Below are positions 13,103 to 20,409 of a stretch of 31,662 nt of DNA, piece after piece. The translations under genes and the position numbers were made by a program. Position 1 is the first letter of the stretch. Every line of letters begins with the position of its first letter. Origin of the DNA: a virus. The stretch spans positions 1 to 31,662 of IMG/VR virus record IMGVR_UViG_3300043570_000593; one strand, written 5' to 3'. The notes below the pieces were generated by a model. It saw nothing but the letters and a program-made list of their open reading frames with translations, searched no databases and was not told where the DNA came from.

Positions 13103-13378
13103 TTATGCGCCTTGTCGTAGAACATTAACTATTTGTGTGCCTGATGAGGTAATTCCATACAACGCCTCGTTTGCATCCAAATGAATATCAAAGTGTTCAT
13201 CAGGGTCAATGATGTGTCCAAAACTTGTTGTAGTAACTCCTGCGCCACCGATAAAGACTTCTGTTGAGCCGCCTTTGGCAGATTGAATCATTACATTCAT
13301 TCCATCACGACTGCTATTGGCTTGTGCTAAAAGAGTTGCTGTTGTGCCTACTGTTACTCGTCCATGTAGAACGGCCAT
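13103..13378 (-). CDS. Small structural-region protein (91 aa)
   Basis: Reads MAVLHGRVTVGTTATLLAQA, NSSRDGMNVMIQSAKGGSTE and VFIGGAGVTTTSFGHIID, ending IVNVLRQGA. The short beta-rich sequence with repeated small residues resembles decoration or appendage proteins encoded next to major capsid genes. I do not recognise a specific family. The ribosome site AAGGAG is in good position. It is the first gene after the hairpin at 13401-13422, so it may be expressed at a lower level than the capsid genes. Confidence 0.7.
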   Translation of the reverse strand: MAVLHGRVTVGTTATLLAQANSSRDGMNVMIQSAKGGSTEVFIGGAGVTTTSFGHIIDPDEHFDIHLDANEALYGITSSGTQIVNVLRQGA

Positions 13379-13400
13379 TGTTATCTCCTTAGACTAGAAA

Positions 13401-13422
13401 GGGCGACTATTTCTAGCCGCCC
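13401..13422 (-). terminator. Hairpin with GAAA tetraloop, probable attenuating terminator
   Basis: On the minus strand a 9-bp stem (GGGCGGCTA with TAGTCGCCC, one G-U pair) closes a GAAA tetraloop. It is followed by TTTCTAGTCT, a weak U-tract. It lies 8 bases after the end of the small gene that follows the capsid genes, a place where phages often reduce read-through from highly expressed capsid genes. Confidence 0.6.
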
Positions 13423-13429
13423 TCCTAGT

Positions 13430-13618
13430 TTATTCTGTGTCTGAGTCTTTTAAGACCTTAGACTTGGTTTCTTTTTTAATTTCTTCTTCATAAACAAAAG
13501 TAATGTAGCGTGAGCCTTCAAGTGATTTAGCATTACGCCATCCACTTACATCGACAATTGTTCCTGATAGCAGTTCTTTACCGTCCACGGTAAGCGTCTT
13601 GAGGATTTTTGCTTTCAT
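13430..13618 (-). CDS. Small basic/acidic protein downstream of the capsid genes (62 aa)
   Basis: The start is taken at the ATG at 13618 (MKAKILKTLTVDGKELLSGT), directly after the stop of the upstream gene; a longer frame exists but would overlap that gene deeply. The sequence continues IVDVSGWRNAKSLEGSRYIT and ends with a highly charged EEEIKKETKSKVLKDSDTE. The fold looks like a small beta-barrel (an SH3-like V-D-G-x-x-L-x-x-G-x-x-V-D-V pattern). Small proteins of this type follow capsid genes in other phages, but I know no assigned function. The ribosome site is weak, so translation is likely coupled. Confidence 0.68.
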   Translation of the reverse strand: MKAKILKTLTVDGKELLSGTIVDVSGWRNAKSLEGSRYITFVYEEEIKKETKSKVLKDSDTE

Positions 13619-13619
13619 C

Positions 13620-13961
13620 TTACGCCGTTGTATCAATCCAGCAGTATGAGAAGGTCGCTTCCGCTTGGTCAATCGCCGAACCTGTTGGGTTGTAGAGATA
13701 GATGGATACTGTATCTGCTGCTGTTACTGCGGCTCCAACAAAGAGTATATCGTCGTTGAGTGCAGGTGGATTTACAATAATGATGTCAGTTGTAGCCGCA
13801 CCAGTTAGTGTAAAGGTTGTTGCTGATTTTGTTGTTGCTGCTAATGAAGCAGGGTCGATTGCTACTGTGCCGAACTCAATACCGTAAACAGTATCGTTGT
13901 CGCCAATTTGTAGTGCGCCGACTGCCGCTTCACCGCGAGTAAGTCTATTTACCTGTGGCAT
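13620..13961 (-). CDS. Capsid-region structural protein (113 aa)
   Basis: Begins MPQVNRLTRGEAAVGALQIG, DNDTVYGIEFGTVAID, and contains TTDIIIVNPPALNDDILFVG and AAVTAADTVSIYLYNPTGS, ending FSYCWIDTTA. This beta-rich protein, rich in Ala and Thr, resembles small head-decoration or fibre-base proteins encoded beside the major capsid gene in aquatic phages. The ribosome site AAAGGAAAATAA precedes the ATG. It lies just beyond a hairpin that follows the capsid gene. I cannot name a specific role. Confidence 0.72.
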   Translation of the reverse strand: MPQVNRLTRGEAAVGALQIGDNDTVYGIEFGTVAIDPASLAATTKSATTFTLTGAATTDIIIVNPPALNDDILFVGAAVTAADTVSIYLYNPTGSAIDQAEATFSYCWIDTTA

Positions 13962-13986
13962 TTATTTTCCTTTTCTAAGAAAAGAA

Positions 13987-14008
13987 GGGAGAGCCATTTA
14001 CGACTCCC
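13987..14008 (-). terminator. Probable terminator after the major capsid gene
   Basis: GGGAG (13987-13991) and CTCCC (14004-14008) form a 5-bp G/C stem with a 12-base loop. On the minus strand it is followed by TTCTTTTCTT. The stem is short, so termination is probably partial, leaving the next structural gene expressed at a lower level. Confidence 0.5.
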
Positions 14009-14026
14009 CCCTCTTTATTGACTTAA

Positions 14027-15004
14027 TTAAGCGACGATTGTATTCCAGAAGTAACCGAGGTCTGAACCGATTACCTTGTTGTCGAAAGCCATTTCAGCCT
14101 CAACGCGAGTCGCCTTGATTGACTCCATACGGAATGATGAAGTTCCGATGTTTGCACCAAGACCACCTGATACGCCAGTCCAGTTGAATGTGTATCCAGC
14201 AGAAGGAGTTAGAACTCCTGGGTTTGTAGCAACATGGCAAAGAAGTGCGCCCTTGCCGTAAGCAAAGCCATACGCACCAGAAGCACCTTCCTTGTTAGTA
14301 GCCTTTACTGCCTTTGCAACCATAACGCGAGGAATGTCGAACATTGCTGCCAACATATCGGTTGTGATTGTTTGTGAAGATGTGTACTTGATACGGTCAA
14401 CTAGGTCAGGGTGGTTCTTTAACTGACGGAATGTTTCGTATCCAAGAACAAGAGTGTTTGCTTCCTGTCCTGTGTTTGAAAGAATCTCAGACTTTCCAGC
14501 CTCGATGTCGTTGATTGGGTCTGAAGATGAATAATCTGACCATTGCTTTGTCTCTCCTGATGAAGGAGTTCCAGCAACGCCAGTTACATCGTCTGCCCAT
14601 ACACCTGTGGTGAAGAAGTCAGAAACGAACTGAAGTTCCTTGCGAAGTAGCAAGCGGTGTGTTACGAACTCTGAAGCCTCACGAAGTGGGTTCAATGGTG
14701 CATCTGAGTTAGCAAGTGTTTGGTCGCCTACATCTTTATGGAATGCCCATACATCAGCGGCGTATGTGCCTGTGGTTAGGTTGTAACCTGAACCTGCTGA
14801 CTCTGTGGCATCTGCGCGGCGTTGTGCCTCATCGCGGAACCAGTCGTTCTTTGTGTAAACAAAGTACTTGTCTGATTTCTTATCGACAGGAATTACTGGG
14901 AAAACTTTATCGGCGATAAAGTTCTCTTGGCGTTGCATGTAAGCAACAGAAATGTTTGTGAGAATCGCATCAATATGCGAATCGGTTAATGTTGGTTGTG
15001 GCAT
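14027..15004 (-). CDS. Major capsid protein (325 aa)
   Basis: HK97-fold major capsid subunit. The N-terminal region reads QENFIADKVFPVIPVDKKSD and KYFVYTKNDWFRDEAQRRA, the signature opening of a capsid family common in aquatic siphoviruses and podoviruses. It continues GYNLTTGTYAADVWAFHKDV and later TLVLGYETFRQLKNHPDL (spine and peripheral domain), ending VIGSDLGYFWNTIV. Length is normal for the family, with no large inserted domain. It follows the scaffold and decoration genes and is flanked by hairpins, as expected for the most abundant virion protein. The ribosome site AAGGAG is about 10 bases upstream, slightly longer than usual. Confidence 0.93.
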   Translation of the reverse strand: MPQPTLTDSHIDAILTNISVAYMQRQENFIADKVFPVIPVDKKSDKYFVYTKNDWFRDEAQRRADATESAGSGYNLTTGTYAADVWAFHKDVGDQTLANSDAPLNPLREASEFVTHRLLLRKELQFVSDFFTTGVWADDVTGVAGTPSSGETKQWSDYSSSDPINDIEAGKSEILSNTGQEANTLVLGYETFRQLKNHPDLVDRIKYTSSQTITTDMLAAMFDIPRVMVAKAVKATNKEGASGAYGFAYGKGALLCHVATNPGVLTPSAGYTFNWTGVSGGLGANIGTSSFRMESIKATRVEAEMAFDNKVIGSDLGYFWNTIVA

Positions 15005-15018
15005 TTAGATTCGGCTCC

Positions 15019-15417
15019 TTAGTTCGCTCGAGTTGGGTTAGCGCAGTTGATAACTGCGGCAACGATGTCGCCATCAGCGGCTGGTGCCTCAAGATAAACG
15101 CCGAGAACATACTTAGTGGTGTCTGAAACAGCAAGTGTTGCAGCCTTACCAGCAGAAGAAGTTCCGAAGTTTAGTGCAGTTCCAAGTGTTGCGGCCGCAG
15201 AGGCTACAATCTTTGTTCCGCCTACGATTGTTACAGATGCTTCTGCACCTGATGTTGGATTGTTTTGTAGAACTCCGATAGGGACATCGGTAGCGGCTGC
15301 TGCTGCTACAACCTGTCCTGATGAGTTCAACTTAACAAATGTATATTGCTTAGTTGATAAATCCGCACCAGCAACGAAGGTTGCTCTTACGGAATAGTTA
15401 TTGATTTCGTATGCCAT
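15019..15417 (-). CDS. Capsid decoration protein (DUF2190-like, 132 aa)
   Basis: Reads MAYEINNYSVRATFVAGADL, KQYTFVKLNSSGQVVAAAAA, TDVPIGVLQNNPTSGAEASV and VGGTKIVASAAATLG. The A-T-D-x-P-I-G-V-L-Q-N-x-P ... G-G-x-x-x-V-x-A pattern is that of DUF2190-like cement or decoration proteins that bind the outside of the capsid and stabilise it. The position between scaffold and major capsid genes fits. It begins 3 bases after the scaffold stop and has only a weak ribosome site, which suggests coupling to scaffold translation. Confidence 0.83.
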   Translation of the reverse strand: MAYEINNYSVRATFVAGADLSTKQYTFVKLNSSGQVVAAAAATDVPIGVLQNNPTSGAEASVTIVGGTKIVASAAATLGTALNFGTSSAGKAATLAVSDTTKYVLGVYLEAPAADGDIVAAVINCANPTRAN

Positions 15418-15420
15418 TTT

Positions 15421-16293
15421 TTACTTAGCACCCTTCTCGGTGAGGTATTGCTTATAAAGGTCTGTGTTAGCAAGAGCAACATCAGCCATAGCGGTTTCCA
15501 TAGTTGGAGCAACGCCTGACTCAACTGCGGCCTTTGCTAAAGCAGTTAGACGGTCATAAGCATCTGTGGCAGATGAATCGACTGACTTACCAATTTCAGC
15601 AAACAGGTTTGAGGTTTTTGCTTGAGTATTGACTGCATCAAGAATGCTTTCAATTCCCTTTGTTAGTTCTTCGTCAATCTGTGATAGACGACGAAGTGCT
15701 GGACCAACTTTTTCCGCATCCAACGGAAGGTTGTTCCAATTCTTTGCTTTAGCGATTGCATCAGAATCTGCTCTGGCATCGCGTTCTTTCTGCAGAAGTG
15801 CAACGGCTTCATCAGCACGAGCCTTTTCGAAAGCAACTGCTTTCTCAACTGCTTCTAGTTCTGCTGATTTCTTCATTGGCTTTTTCATTTTCTTTTGTTC
15901 TTCTGCTTCATCTTCCATTTTCTTCATGCGCTTCTTGTAATCTTCATCTGACTCGTCATCTTCTTGCATGAAAGGATTCTTTCCTTTTGCTTTAACAAGT
16001 TCTGCTTCGAGTTCAGCGATACGAGCGTCTTTGTCTTCTGCTGGTGACTCAGTTGCTGGTGCTTCGGCTACTACGGCCTCTGCAACAACTGCATCCTCAG
16101 TTACAACTGTGCTTTCATCGGACACTGAGTCCTCCTTTGTGATTGGTGTTTCAGTAAGTGAGTCGATTACCGCTTCGATTTCTTCAGCGTTAGCAGATTT
16201 CATTACAAGCCAACCTTCAGAAAGGTGTGCTGGATGGTCCACTCCGCTCGTTTCATCAACAGCAAGGCGTACCATTTTCTTTGCCTTAGCCAT
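15421..16293 (-). CDS. Capsid scaffolding protein (290 aa)
   Basis: The N-terminus reads MAKAKKMVRLAVDETSGVDH, PAHLSEGWLVMKSANAEE, a V-D-x-P-A-x-x-x-x-G-W-x-V-x-K opening that I know from capsid assembly proteins of actinobacteriophages. An acidic linker is followed by a long charged helical region (DARIAELEAELVKAKG; KRMKKMEDEAEEQKKMKKP; EKAVAFEKARADEAVALLQ) predicted to be coiled coil, and a helical C-terminus, probably capsid-binding. High Glu/Lys content, coiled coil and position just before the decoration and capsid genes identify a scaffold. The ribosome site AAGGAGG is excellent. It is the first gene after a double hairpin, so it may have its own promoter. Confidence 0.82.
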   Translation of the reverse strand: MAKAKKMVRLAVDETSGVDHPAHLSEGWLVMKSANAEEIEAVIDSLTETPITKEDSVSDESTVVTEDAVVAEAVVAEAPATESPAEDKDARIAELEAELVKAKGKNPFMQEDDESDEDYKKRMKKMEDEAEEQKKMKKPMKKSAELEAVEKAVAFEKARADEAVALLQKERDARADSDAIAKAKNWNNLPLDAEKVGPALRRLSQIDEELTKGIESILDAVNTQAKTSNLFAEIGKSVDSSATDAYDRLTALAKAAVESGVAPTMETAMADVALANTDLYKQYLTEKGAK

Positions 16294-16414
16294 TTATCCT
16301 CCTTGACTGTTGGGGGTATAACATTTGCATAATTGAATACGCAAACCCATTTAGTCGGTAGAAAAAGAGTAACACATGGTTCATAATTTTTAGGCGCAAC
16401 GCCACAAAAGAAAA

Positions 16415-16441
16415 GACACCCAACGATTTCTGTTGGGTGTC
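16415..16441 (-). terminator. Intrinsic terminator before the scaffold gene
   Basis: A perfect 10-bp inverted repeat, GACACCCAAC (16415-16424) and GTTGGGTGTC (16432-16441), with a 7-base loop. On the minus strand it is followed by TTTTCTTTTG. This is the clearest terminator in the window. It separates the NADAR operon from the scaffold-capsid operon. I see no sure promoter in the remaining gap (16294-16410); TTTGCG and GTTATA 17 bases apart just before the scaffold are a weak candidate. Confidence 0.85.
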
Positions 16442-16446
16442 TGTTT

Positions 16447-16470
16447 CTAGCAATCTTCCCCTATTGCTAG
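16447..16470 (-). repeat. Second hairpin upstream of the terminator
   Basis: CTAGCAAT (16447-16454) and ATTGCTAG (16463-16470) form a perfect 8-bp stem with an 8-base loop, located between the NADAR stop and the terminator. It has no U-tract on the minus strand. It may block RNase digestion or act with the terminator. Confidence 0.5.
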
Positions 16471-16478
16471 GGACGAAC

Positions 16479-17066
16479 TTACTTTGTTAGAGAAGAAGTG
16501 GCAATACCTAGTCGGACTTGGGCTCGTACTTCCATCAAGATAGTGCCTAGCCAGTTTCTACCACTACGCATTAAAGGGTCTTCGATAATATAAGTTGAGC
16601 CGTCAGGCTTTGTTCCTAATAAATCTACTCCCCACACTTTATCGTTCCAAAAGGTGCCTTCCTGAAGGTAGGCATTTCCAGTTCCCAAAAGAGCATCAGT
16701 TAGCATTGGTGTAGAAAGGAACTTTTCAGCCACGATAGTTTTCATAACATTATATTTGATTTCTTCCCAATCGTGTCGAATAGTAGGAGCAGTTCGTCCT
16801 AGAGTCTTTGCCTCCTGAGGGTCTGTTGAGCGATTAATCCGTAGATACAAGTCCTCATCTACTTCATAAACTTTCTGAGCGGCGTATGCGTGTTCAGAAG
16901 TTGCCCACACCCTTCCATAAACTTTGAAAGGTGAATAATAAAAGTTTGAAAGGAATGAGTGAGGATTATTTGTTCCTAAATCATCAAACCAATCAATCAG
17001 CACATCGGGGTTCTTATTCAGAACTCCTTCGTAAGTAAATCCTGTCGTTTCTAAAACTTTAGCCAT
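16479..17066 (-). CDS. NADAR-family N-glycosidase / ADP-ribose hydrolase (195 aa)
   Basis: A YbiA/NADAR-fold enzyme. Family motifs in order: HSFLSNFYYSPF (36-47), ATSEHAYAAQK (55-65) with the characteristic Glu, DPQEAKTLGR (82-91), DWEEIKYNVM (99-108), FWNDKVWGV (139-147) and SGRNWLGTILMEVR (168-181). Family members cleave N-glycosidic bonds in riboflavin intermediates, or remove ADP-ribose, including from guanine in DNA modified by DarT-type toxins. All the usual motifs are present, so it should be active. The ribosome site CCCAAGGAG is strong. It lies in the same operon as the MuF protein with an ADP-ribosyltransferase-like C-terminus, which suggests a protective role; that is my inference. 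Confidence 0.9.
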   Translation of the reverse strand: MAKVLETTGFTYEGVLNKNPDVLIDWFDDLGTNNPHSFLSNFYYSPFKVYGRVWATSEHAYAAQKVYEVDEDLYLRINRSTDPQEAKTLGRTAPTIRHDWEEIKYNVMKTIVAEKFLSTPMLTDALLGTGNAYLQEGTFWNDKVWGVDLLGTKPDGSTYIIEDPLMRSGRNWLGTILMEVRAQVRLGIATSSLTK

Positions 17067-17068
17067 TG

Positions 17069-17521
17069 TTATCTCCTTGGGTCGTTGTTAAGAACATCGG
17101 TAGCAAACGCAGTATCAGGTCGCTTGCTTTGCATCAGAAGGATTAACTTCTTAAGTGTTTCAAGTTGTTCATCTTCAAGTCCTAATGCCCAACCTTCTTC
17201 ATCGGTCTTGTCTGAAGTAAATACAACATGACCCATAATTACATCTTGAATCATAAACTCTTTCATAAATAAAAAAGTTCCGTCAAGATTAGGTAAGACA
17301 TTATTTTTTAACTTGCCTTCTTCATCGAGCCACATAGTTACGCCTAATGAAGCAAGATGAACGGCTTCAACAATATCTGTTCCGATAAAGTCATAACATT
17401 TCTTTACCAGTTCTTCTTTTCCAAACTCAATAACTGAAATCTCACCTTTAAGACTTAGTTCTTGAATAGGGTCGGCGACATCATTAATCTGAGTTAAACC
17501 TTTAACTGCGAGCGCTTTCAT
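17069..17521 (-). CDS. DUF3846-like protein (150 aa)
   Basis: Contains LKGEISVIEFGKEELVKKCY, DFIGTDIVEAVHLASLGVTM and WLDEEGKLKNNVLPN, then GTFLFMKEFMIQDVIMGHVV. The pattern I-G-x-D-I-x-E-x-V ... M-W-x-D-E-E-G-K-x-K-x-N-x-L-P-N ... I-x-G-x-V-V-F matches small phage and mobile-element proteins annotated DUF3846. Function is not known. The start overlaps the upstream stop as TAATG, and its stop lies two bases before the NADAR start, so it belongs to the same operon. Confidence 0.75.
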   Translation of the reverse strand: MKALAVKGLTQINDVADPIQELSLKGEISVIEFGKEELVKKCYDFIGTDIVEAVHLASLGVTMWLDEEGKLKNNVLPNLDGTFLFMKEFMIQDVIMGHVVFTSDKTDEEGWALGLEDEQLETLKKLILLMQSKRPDTAFATDVLNNDPRR

Positions 17522-17763
17522 TACGCCACCTCAGCAGAGGCGAGATTCTTAATCTCTTGGTCAATGAACTTGAGTGTTTGCTCGTAGGTTTCAAAGCCAA
17601 TTTCTTCTTGAATAACCATAACTAAGCCGTGAATAGTTAAATGGAATTCTTCAATCTTATCTTTAGAATCGGCATCGTGGGGATTGAATTCAGGAACTTC
17701 ATTACGAAGTTTTCTGATAGCGGTAATTGCATCTTGAATTGATGGTCGTATTGCTTGAGTCAT
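17521..17763 (-). CDS. Small hypothetical protein (80 aa)
   Basis: The start is taken at the ATG at 17763 (MTQAIRPSIQDAITAIRKLR) because of the strong ribosome site CCCAAGGAGG; a longer frame upstream lacks one. The rest reads EFHLTIHGLVMVIQEEIGFE and ends NLASAEVA. It looks mostly alpha-helical. No family recognised. Upstream is a gene-free gap (17764-17884) with an ACGCC/GGCGT inverted repeat (17807-17822), so this gene may head a small transcription unit that ends with NADAR. Confidence 0.7.
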   Translation of the reverse strand: MTQAIRPSIQDAITAIRKLRNEVPEFNPHDADSKDKIEEFHLTIHGLVMVIQEEIGFETYEQTLKFIDQEIKNLASAEVA

Positions 17764-17884
17764 ACTTTCCTCCTTGGGAGTAGTGGTGCTTGCAGGAGTA
17801 AGTATCACGCCATAACAGGCGTTAAGAGAACTTCATTAAGTGGTTATTTTTTATTCCGTACAGAATTCGTGCTGATTTGTACAG

Positions 17885-18025
17885 TTAAATAGACATCCAG
17901 CCTTCGTAAGTTGCGTTTGGGTTATCTTTCAACCACTGCTCTCGCAATTTGTTTTGGTACTTCCAGTCAATATCCGTATTTCTTTCTTGAGGATTATTTG
18001 ACTGGTCCTCCTGTAATCCACGCAT
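17885..18025 (-). CDS. Small hypothetical protein (46 aa)
   Basis: The C-terminal part DWKYQNKLREQWLKDNPNAT followed by YEGWMSI looks like a genuine short phage protein. The ATG at 18025 (MRGLQEDQSNNPQERNTD) overlaps the end of the Cys-rich gene upstream by 32 bases. The only good ribosome-site sequence (AGGAGG) lies downstream of this ATG, without a canonical start behind it, so the true start is uncertain. The frame is open further upstream, but that part is a shadow of the Cys-rich gene. Confidence 0.55.
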   Translation of the reverse strand: MRGLQEDQSNNPQERNTDIDWKYQNKLREQWLKDNPNATYEGWMSI

Positions 18026-18398
18026 CACAAGTCCTTGATGAAGCGCATTTGAAATCGAAGGCTTCGCAATAACCCAACTTGCCAGCGTTGATAACATCCC
18101 AAGAGTTTTCACTTCTTTCATCGCCAGTTGCTAATCCTTCTTTAATACATTCCAACATTTCAGGTGTTCGAATAAAAGCGGCACAATTACCACAAAGAGA
18201 TTTCTTTGCTTGTTCAATACTAACATCCCAGCGTTTAGCCTTTGCGTTCCAAAACTCTGTGTTGGCTTCTTCAGGGTTAAGCGGTCCGTAGGCGGCAGAC
18301 TTAATTGCCTTTTCTCGATTTTTAAGATTAGCGGCTACATTTTTTGTAGCAGTAGGACATTCTGCTTTTGTGATTCGGCGGTGCAGAAGTATTTCCAT
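17994..18398 (-). CDS. Cys-rich metal-binding phage protein (134 aa)
   Basis: The C-terminal half carries six cysteines: SLCGNCAAFIRTPEMLECI (C69, C72, C84), then GYCEAFDFKCASSRTCDAW (C111, C118, C124). The C-x2-C ... C ... C-x6-C-x5-C-x-x-W arrangement suggests an iron-sulfur or zinc site, and similar proteins occur near portal and protease genes of aquatic phages. The N-terminal half is basic and helical (TKNVAANLKNREKAIKSAAY). Function unknown. It is coupled to the upstream gene by TAATG. A high-potential iron-sulfur-like fold is possible but unproven. Confidence 0.75.
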   Translation of the reverse strand: MEILLHRRITKAECPTATKNVAANLKNREKAIKSAAYGPLNPEEANTEFWNAKAKRWDVSIEQAKKSLCGNCAAFIRTPEMLECIKEGLATGDERSENSWDVINAGKLGYCEAFDFKCASSRTCDAWITGGPVK

Positions 18399-18697
18399 TA
18401 ACCGCCAACTCCCATTCTTCTATTGAGTTCTTGAAAAGCCGCTTGTGCTCCTGTTCCAAGTATCTTAGCGGCGCTATCGATTATTCGAGTTGCTTCTGTT
18501 CTATACGCTTGAGCCCTAGGAGTGTTCTTTCCTGTTCTAACATCTAAAGGCATAGATTGTTTGTGGTTATACATTTCAACCGCAAGTCCATCTACTTTTT
18601 TATCATCGGCAGGACTTAATCCACCAGCACCAGCACCGCCACCTTTCTTTCCGTGGCTTGCTTGATTATGACTTCCGTGTTTAATAACTTCTTCCAT
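18398..18697 (-). CDS. Small protein with HGSHNQASHG motif (99 aa)
   Basis: Starts MEEVIKHGSHNQASHGKKGG. The short motif K-H-G-S-H-x-Q-x-S-H-G followed by glycine-rich sequence recurs in phage head-assembly modules, often beside or fused to prohead protease or MuF proteins. The rest is helical: DDKKVDGLAVEMYNHKQS, RAQAYRTEATRIIDSAAKIL. The ribosome site GAAGGAG is well placed. I infer a head-assembly role from context only. It sits two bases after the protease stop. Confidence 0.73.
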   Translation of the reverse strand: MEEVIKHGSHNQASHGKKGGGAGAGGLSPADDKKVDGLAVEMYNHKQSMPLDVRTGKNTPRAQAYRTEATRIIDSAAKILGTGAQAAFQELNRRMGVGG

Positions 18698-18699
18698 AG

Positions 18700-20088
18700 T
18701 TATGCTCCTTCAGGTAAATCAACTAACATTCTTTCAGCCTTACCGCCAATAGAATACCCAGTTAGTTTGCCTTTCTTAACTAATTCCCACGCCCAAGGTT
18801 CCCATTGAACTCCCATAAATACAGTTCCAGTTGGATAAGTAACGGCTTCTGTTGTGCCATCTACTTTTGTAACAGGAACGGTTACAGGGTAAGGCCAAGT
18901 CATAGTTTCTAGCCATTCGCCAGCAACAACATCTTTGTTATGTTGAAGTCGGATTCGGCGGTCCCCTTTTTTAACATAATTCCATAAAGCGTTTTGCAAT
19001 TCTTCTGTATCTGTCCACTCATTATGAGCATCAGCGGTATCGGGAATGTACCAAGGACCTAAAGTAAATCTTTTCTCGTCAGCCTTAAATACTGTTTCTA
19101 TCTCTCCGTAAGACTTTGCTAAGTCATATTGCCTAAATAATTTATCTACCCAAGTCTTCGCTGCATCCCCACCCCAAGCAGCGTACGCAACCCGACCAGG
19201 AGACGGATACCCGGTCTGACCAACTTTATAACCTTGTCCTTCTCTATCAACTTCGTGACGAGCAAGAAATGATTTCATACGGGCGAGAGTATCTCTTGAT
19301 ACTCCCTCTCCATTGGCTAGTTGAGATGCGCGAGTGCGACCTACGCTTGTGAAGTTTGCTCCAGCGTGTCCTTCTTTTATCCAAGCGAGCGCACGCTTTG
19401 CTTCTTCTTGTACTGCTTTAGGCGGCACAAAAGTATCGGGTGTAGATTTTTCTTTACTAATAAGTTCTCTAATCTTTTCAATGAGTGAGGCAGATTCTTC
19501 TACTTCTACTTTATCGCTTTCTATTTCTATTTCTTTAGGACGAACAACAATCATGTAGCCGCCTATGTCGAGCATTTGTAATACATCAGCAAACTTATAT
19601 CCATTATCAATACCTGTTTGGATAATCCCTTTTACTGGACCAAGGGAACGGTTCTCTGATTTGATAAGAGTTTCTAATTCAGTTTCTACTGAATCAATTA
19701 CCAACGCCTCGCTCCACTTTCCACAAGAACAATCACACTCTTGTCCTGCTTTTAAGATTTCTTCCATAATGCTGTGGTGAACAAATAGTTGAGCCTCGCT
19801 AGGAGTATCTGTTTGTTTGTGCAACATATCGTGTTGCGTTATTAGCGTATCCACACTCTTGCTTAGAGTTGGTTTCTTTACTCGAACTCGACCCATACCA
19901 GTAGGAACATGAACATCACTAACTGTTGGTCCTTCTTTTTCTGTTGCATCAGGAACATTGGCATACAAGGCTCGTTGGTGTTTTAAAGCATCTTGACGGT
20001 TCTTATGGCAACCAACAGTTTCTCCACCTTCATCAACTACAGCAAAGCCATCGCAGTCGGCGGCATTAGTTTCTATTGTGTATGGCAT
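18700..20088 (-). CDS. XkdF-like prohead protease, three-domain fusion (462 aa)
   Basis: The C-terminal domain (about residues 340-455) reads LQHNKDVVAGEWLETMTWPY, TGTVFMGVQWEPWAWELVKK and KLTGYSIGGKAER. The H383 ... E391-W ... G-Y-S446-I-G-G pattern is that of XkdF-like (S78-type) phage serine proteases that mature the prohead. The N-terminal 45 residues (FAVVDEGGETVGCHKNRQDA) and the middle domain (ALAWIKEGHAGANFTSVGR; ARMKSFLARHEVDREGQGY; PSPGRVAYAAWGGDAAKTW) are units I know from other actinobacteriophage assembly proteins, here joined in one chain. CDCSCGKW at 118-125 is a possible metal site. The ribosome site is weak. Confidence 0.82.
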   Translation of the reverse strand: MPYTIETNAADCDGFAVVDEGGETVGCHKNRQDALKHQRALYANVPDATEKEGPTVSDVHVPTGMGRVRVKKPTLSKSVDTLITQHDMLHKQTDTPSEAQLFVHHSIMEEILKAGQECDCSCGKWSEALVIDSVETELETLIKSENRSLGPVKGIIQTGIDNGYKFADVLQMLDIGGYMIVVRPKEIEIESDKVEVEESASLIEKIRELISKEKSTPDTFVPPKAVQEEAKRALAWIKEGHAGANFTSVGRTRASQLANGEGVSRDTLARMKSFLARHEVDREGQGYKVGQTGYPSPGRVAYAAWGGDAAKTWVDKLFRQYDLAKSYGEIETVFKADEKRFTLGPWYIPDTADAHNEWTDTEELQNALWNYVKKGDRRIRLQHNKDVVAGEWLETMTWPYPVTVPVTKVDGTTEAVTYPTGTVFMGVQWEPWAWELVKKGKLTGYSIGGKAERMLVDLPEGA

Positions 20089-20100
20089 AGGATTATTCTT

Positions 20101-20409
20101 TCATAAGACAGGCGGTTGGAAGGCTAGTAACGCTTTACTTATAACATCTTCTTTTGAAAGACCTGCTCTCTGTGGGTCCAAGCCAACTTCTTTTGCATCT
20201 TTAATCTCTAACCCTCTTAGAGTTACTGAATCCTTTAGAAACCGTCTAGTCCGAGCGCCGTCAAAGATAGAAATTATTTCTTCATCTTCTTGGCGTAGGT
20301 ACATTCCTACGATTTTATTCTTTCCTCGTTCAAGAAGAAAGGGACCGTAAGCAATTACGCCTTCATCTGGTCCACCCCATATAGGAGGATTGAGTATTAA
20401 ATCTTTCAT
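20101..20409 (-). CDS. Small hypothetical head-region protein (102 aa)
   Basis: Reads MKDLILNPPIWGGPDEGVIA, YGPFLLERGKNKIVGMYLRQ, and ends SKEDVISKALLAFQPPVL. The first half looks beta-rich, the second helical. I do not recognise a family. The ATG overlaps the MuF stop as ATGA, and the protease starts 12 bases after it ends. Encoded directly after the MuF protein, it could be an accessory or immunity-type partner for the MuF C-terminal domain, but nothing in its own sequence shows that. Confidence 0.7.
   Translation of the reverse strand: MKDLILNPPIWGGPDEGVIAYGPFLLERGKNKIVGMYLRQEDEEIISIFDGARTRRFLKDSVTLRGLEIKDAKEVGLDPQRAGLSKEDVISKALLAFQPPVL

Noticed and set aside
17764-17884. Promoter in the gap upstream of the 80-aa gene
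   Set aside because: The ACGCC/GGCGT inverted repeat is short, and I found no pair of promoter hexamers with proper spacing, so I did not list a promoter.
18026-18121. Upstream extension of the 46-aa gene
   Set aside because: The added residues are read out of frame through the conserved Cys-rich C-terminus of the neighbouring gene.
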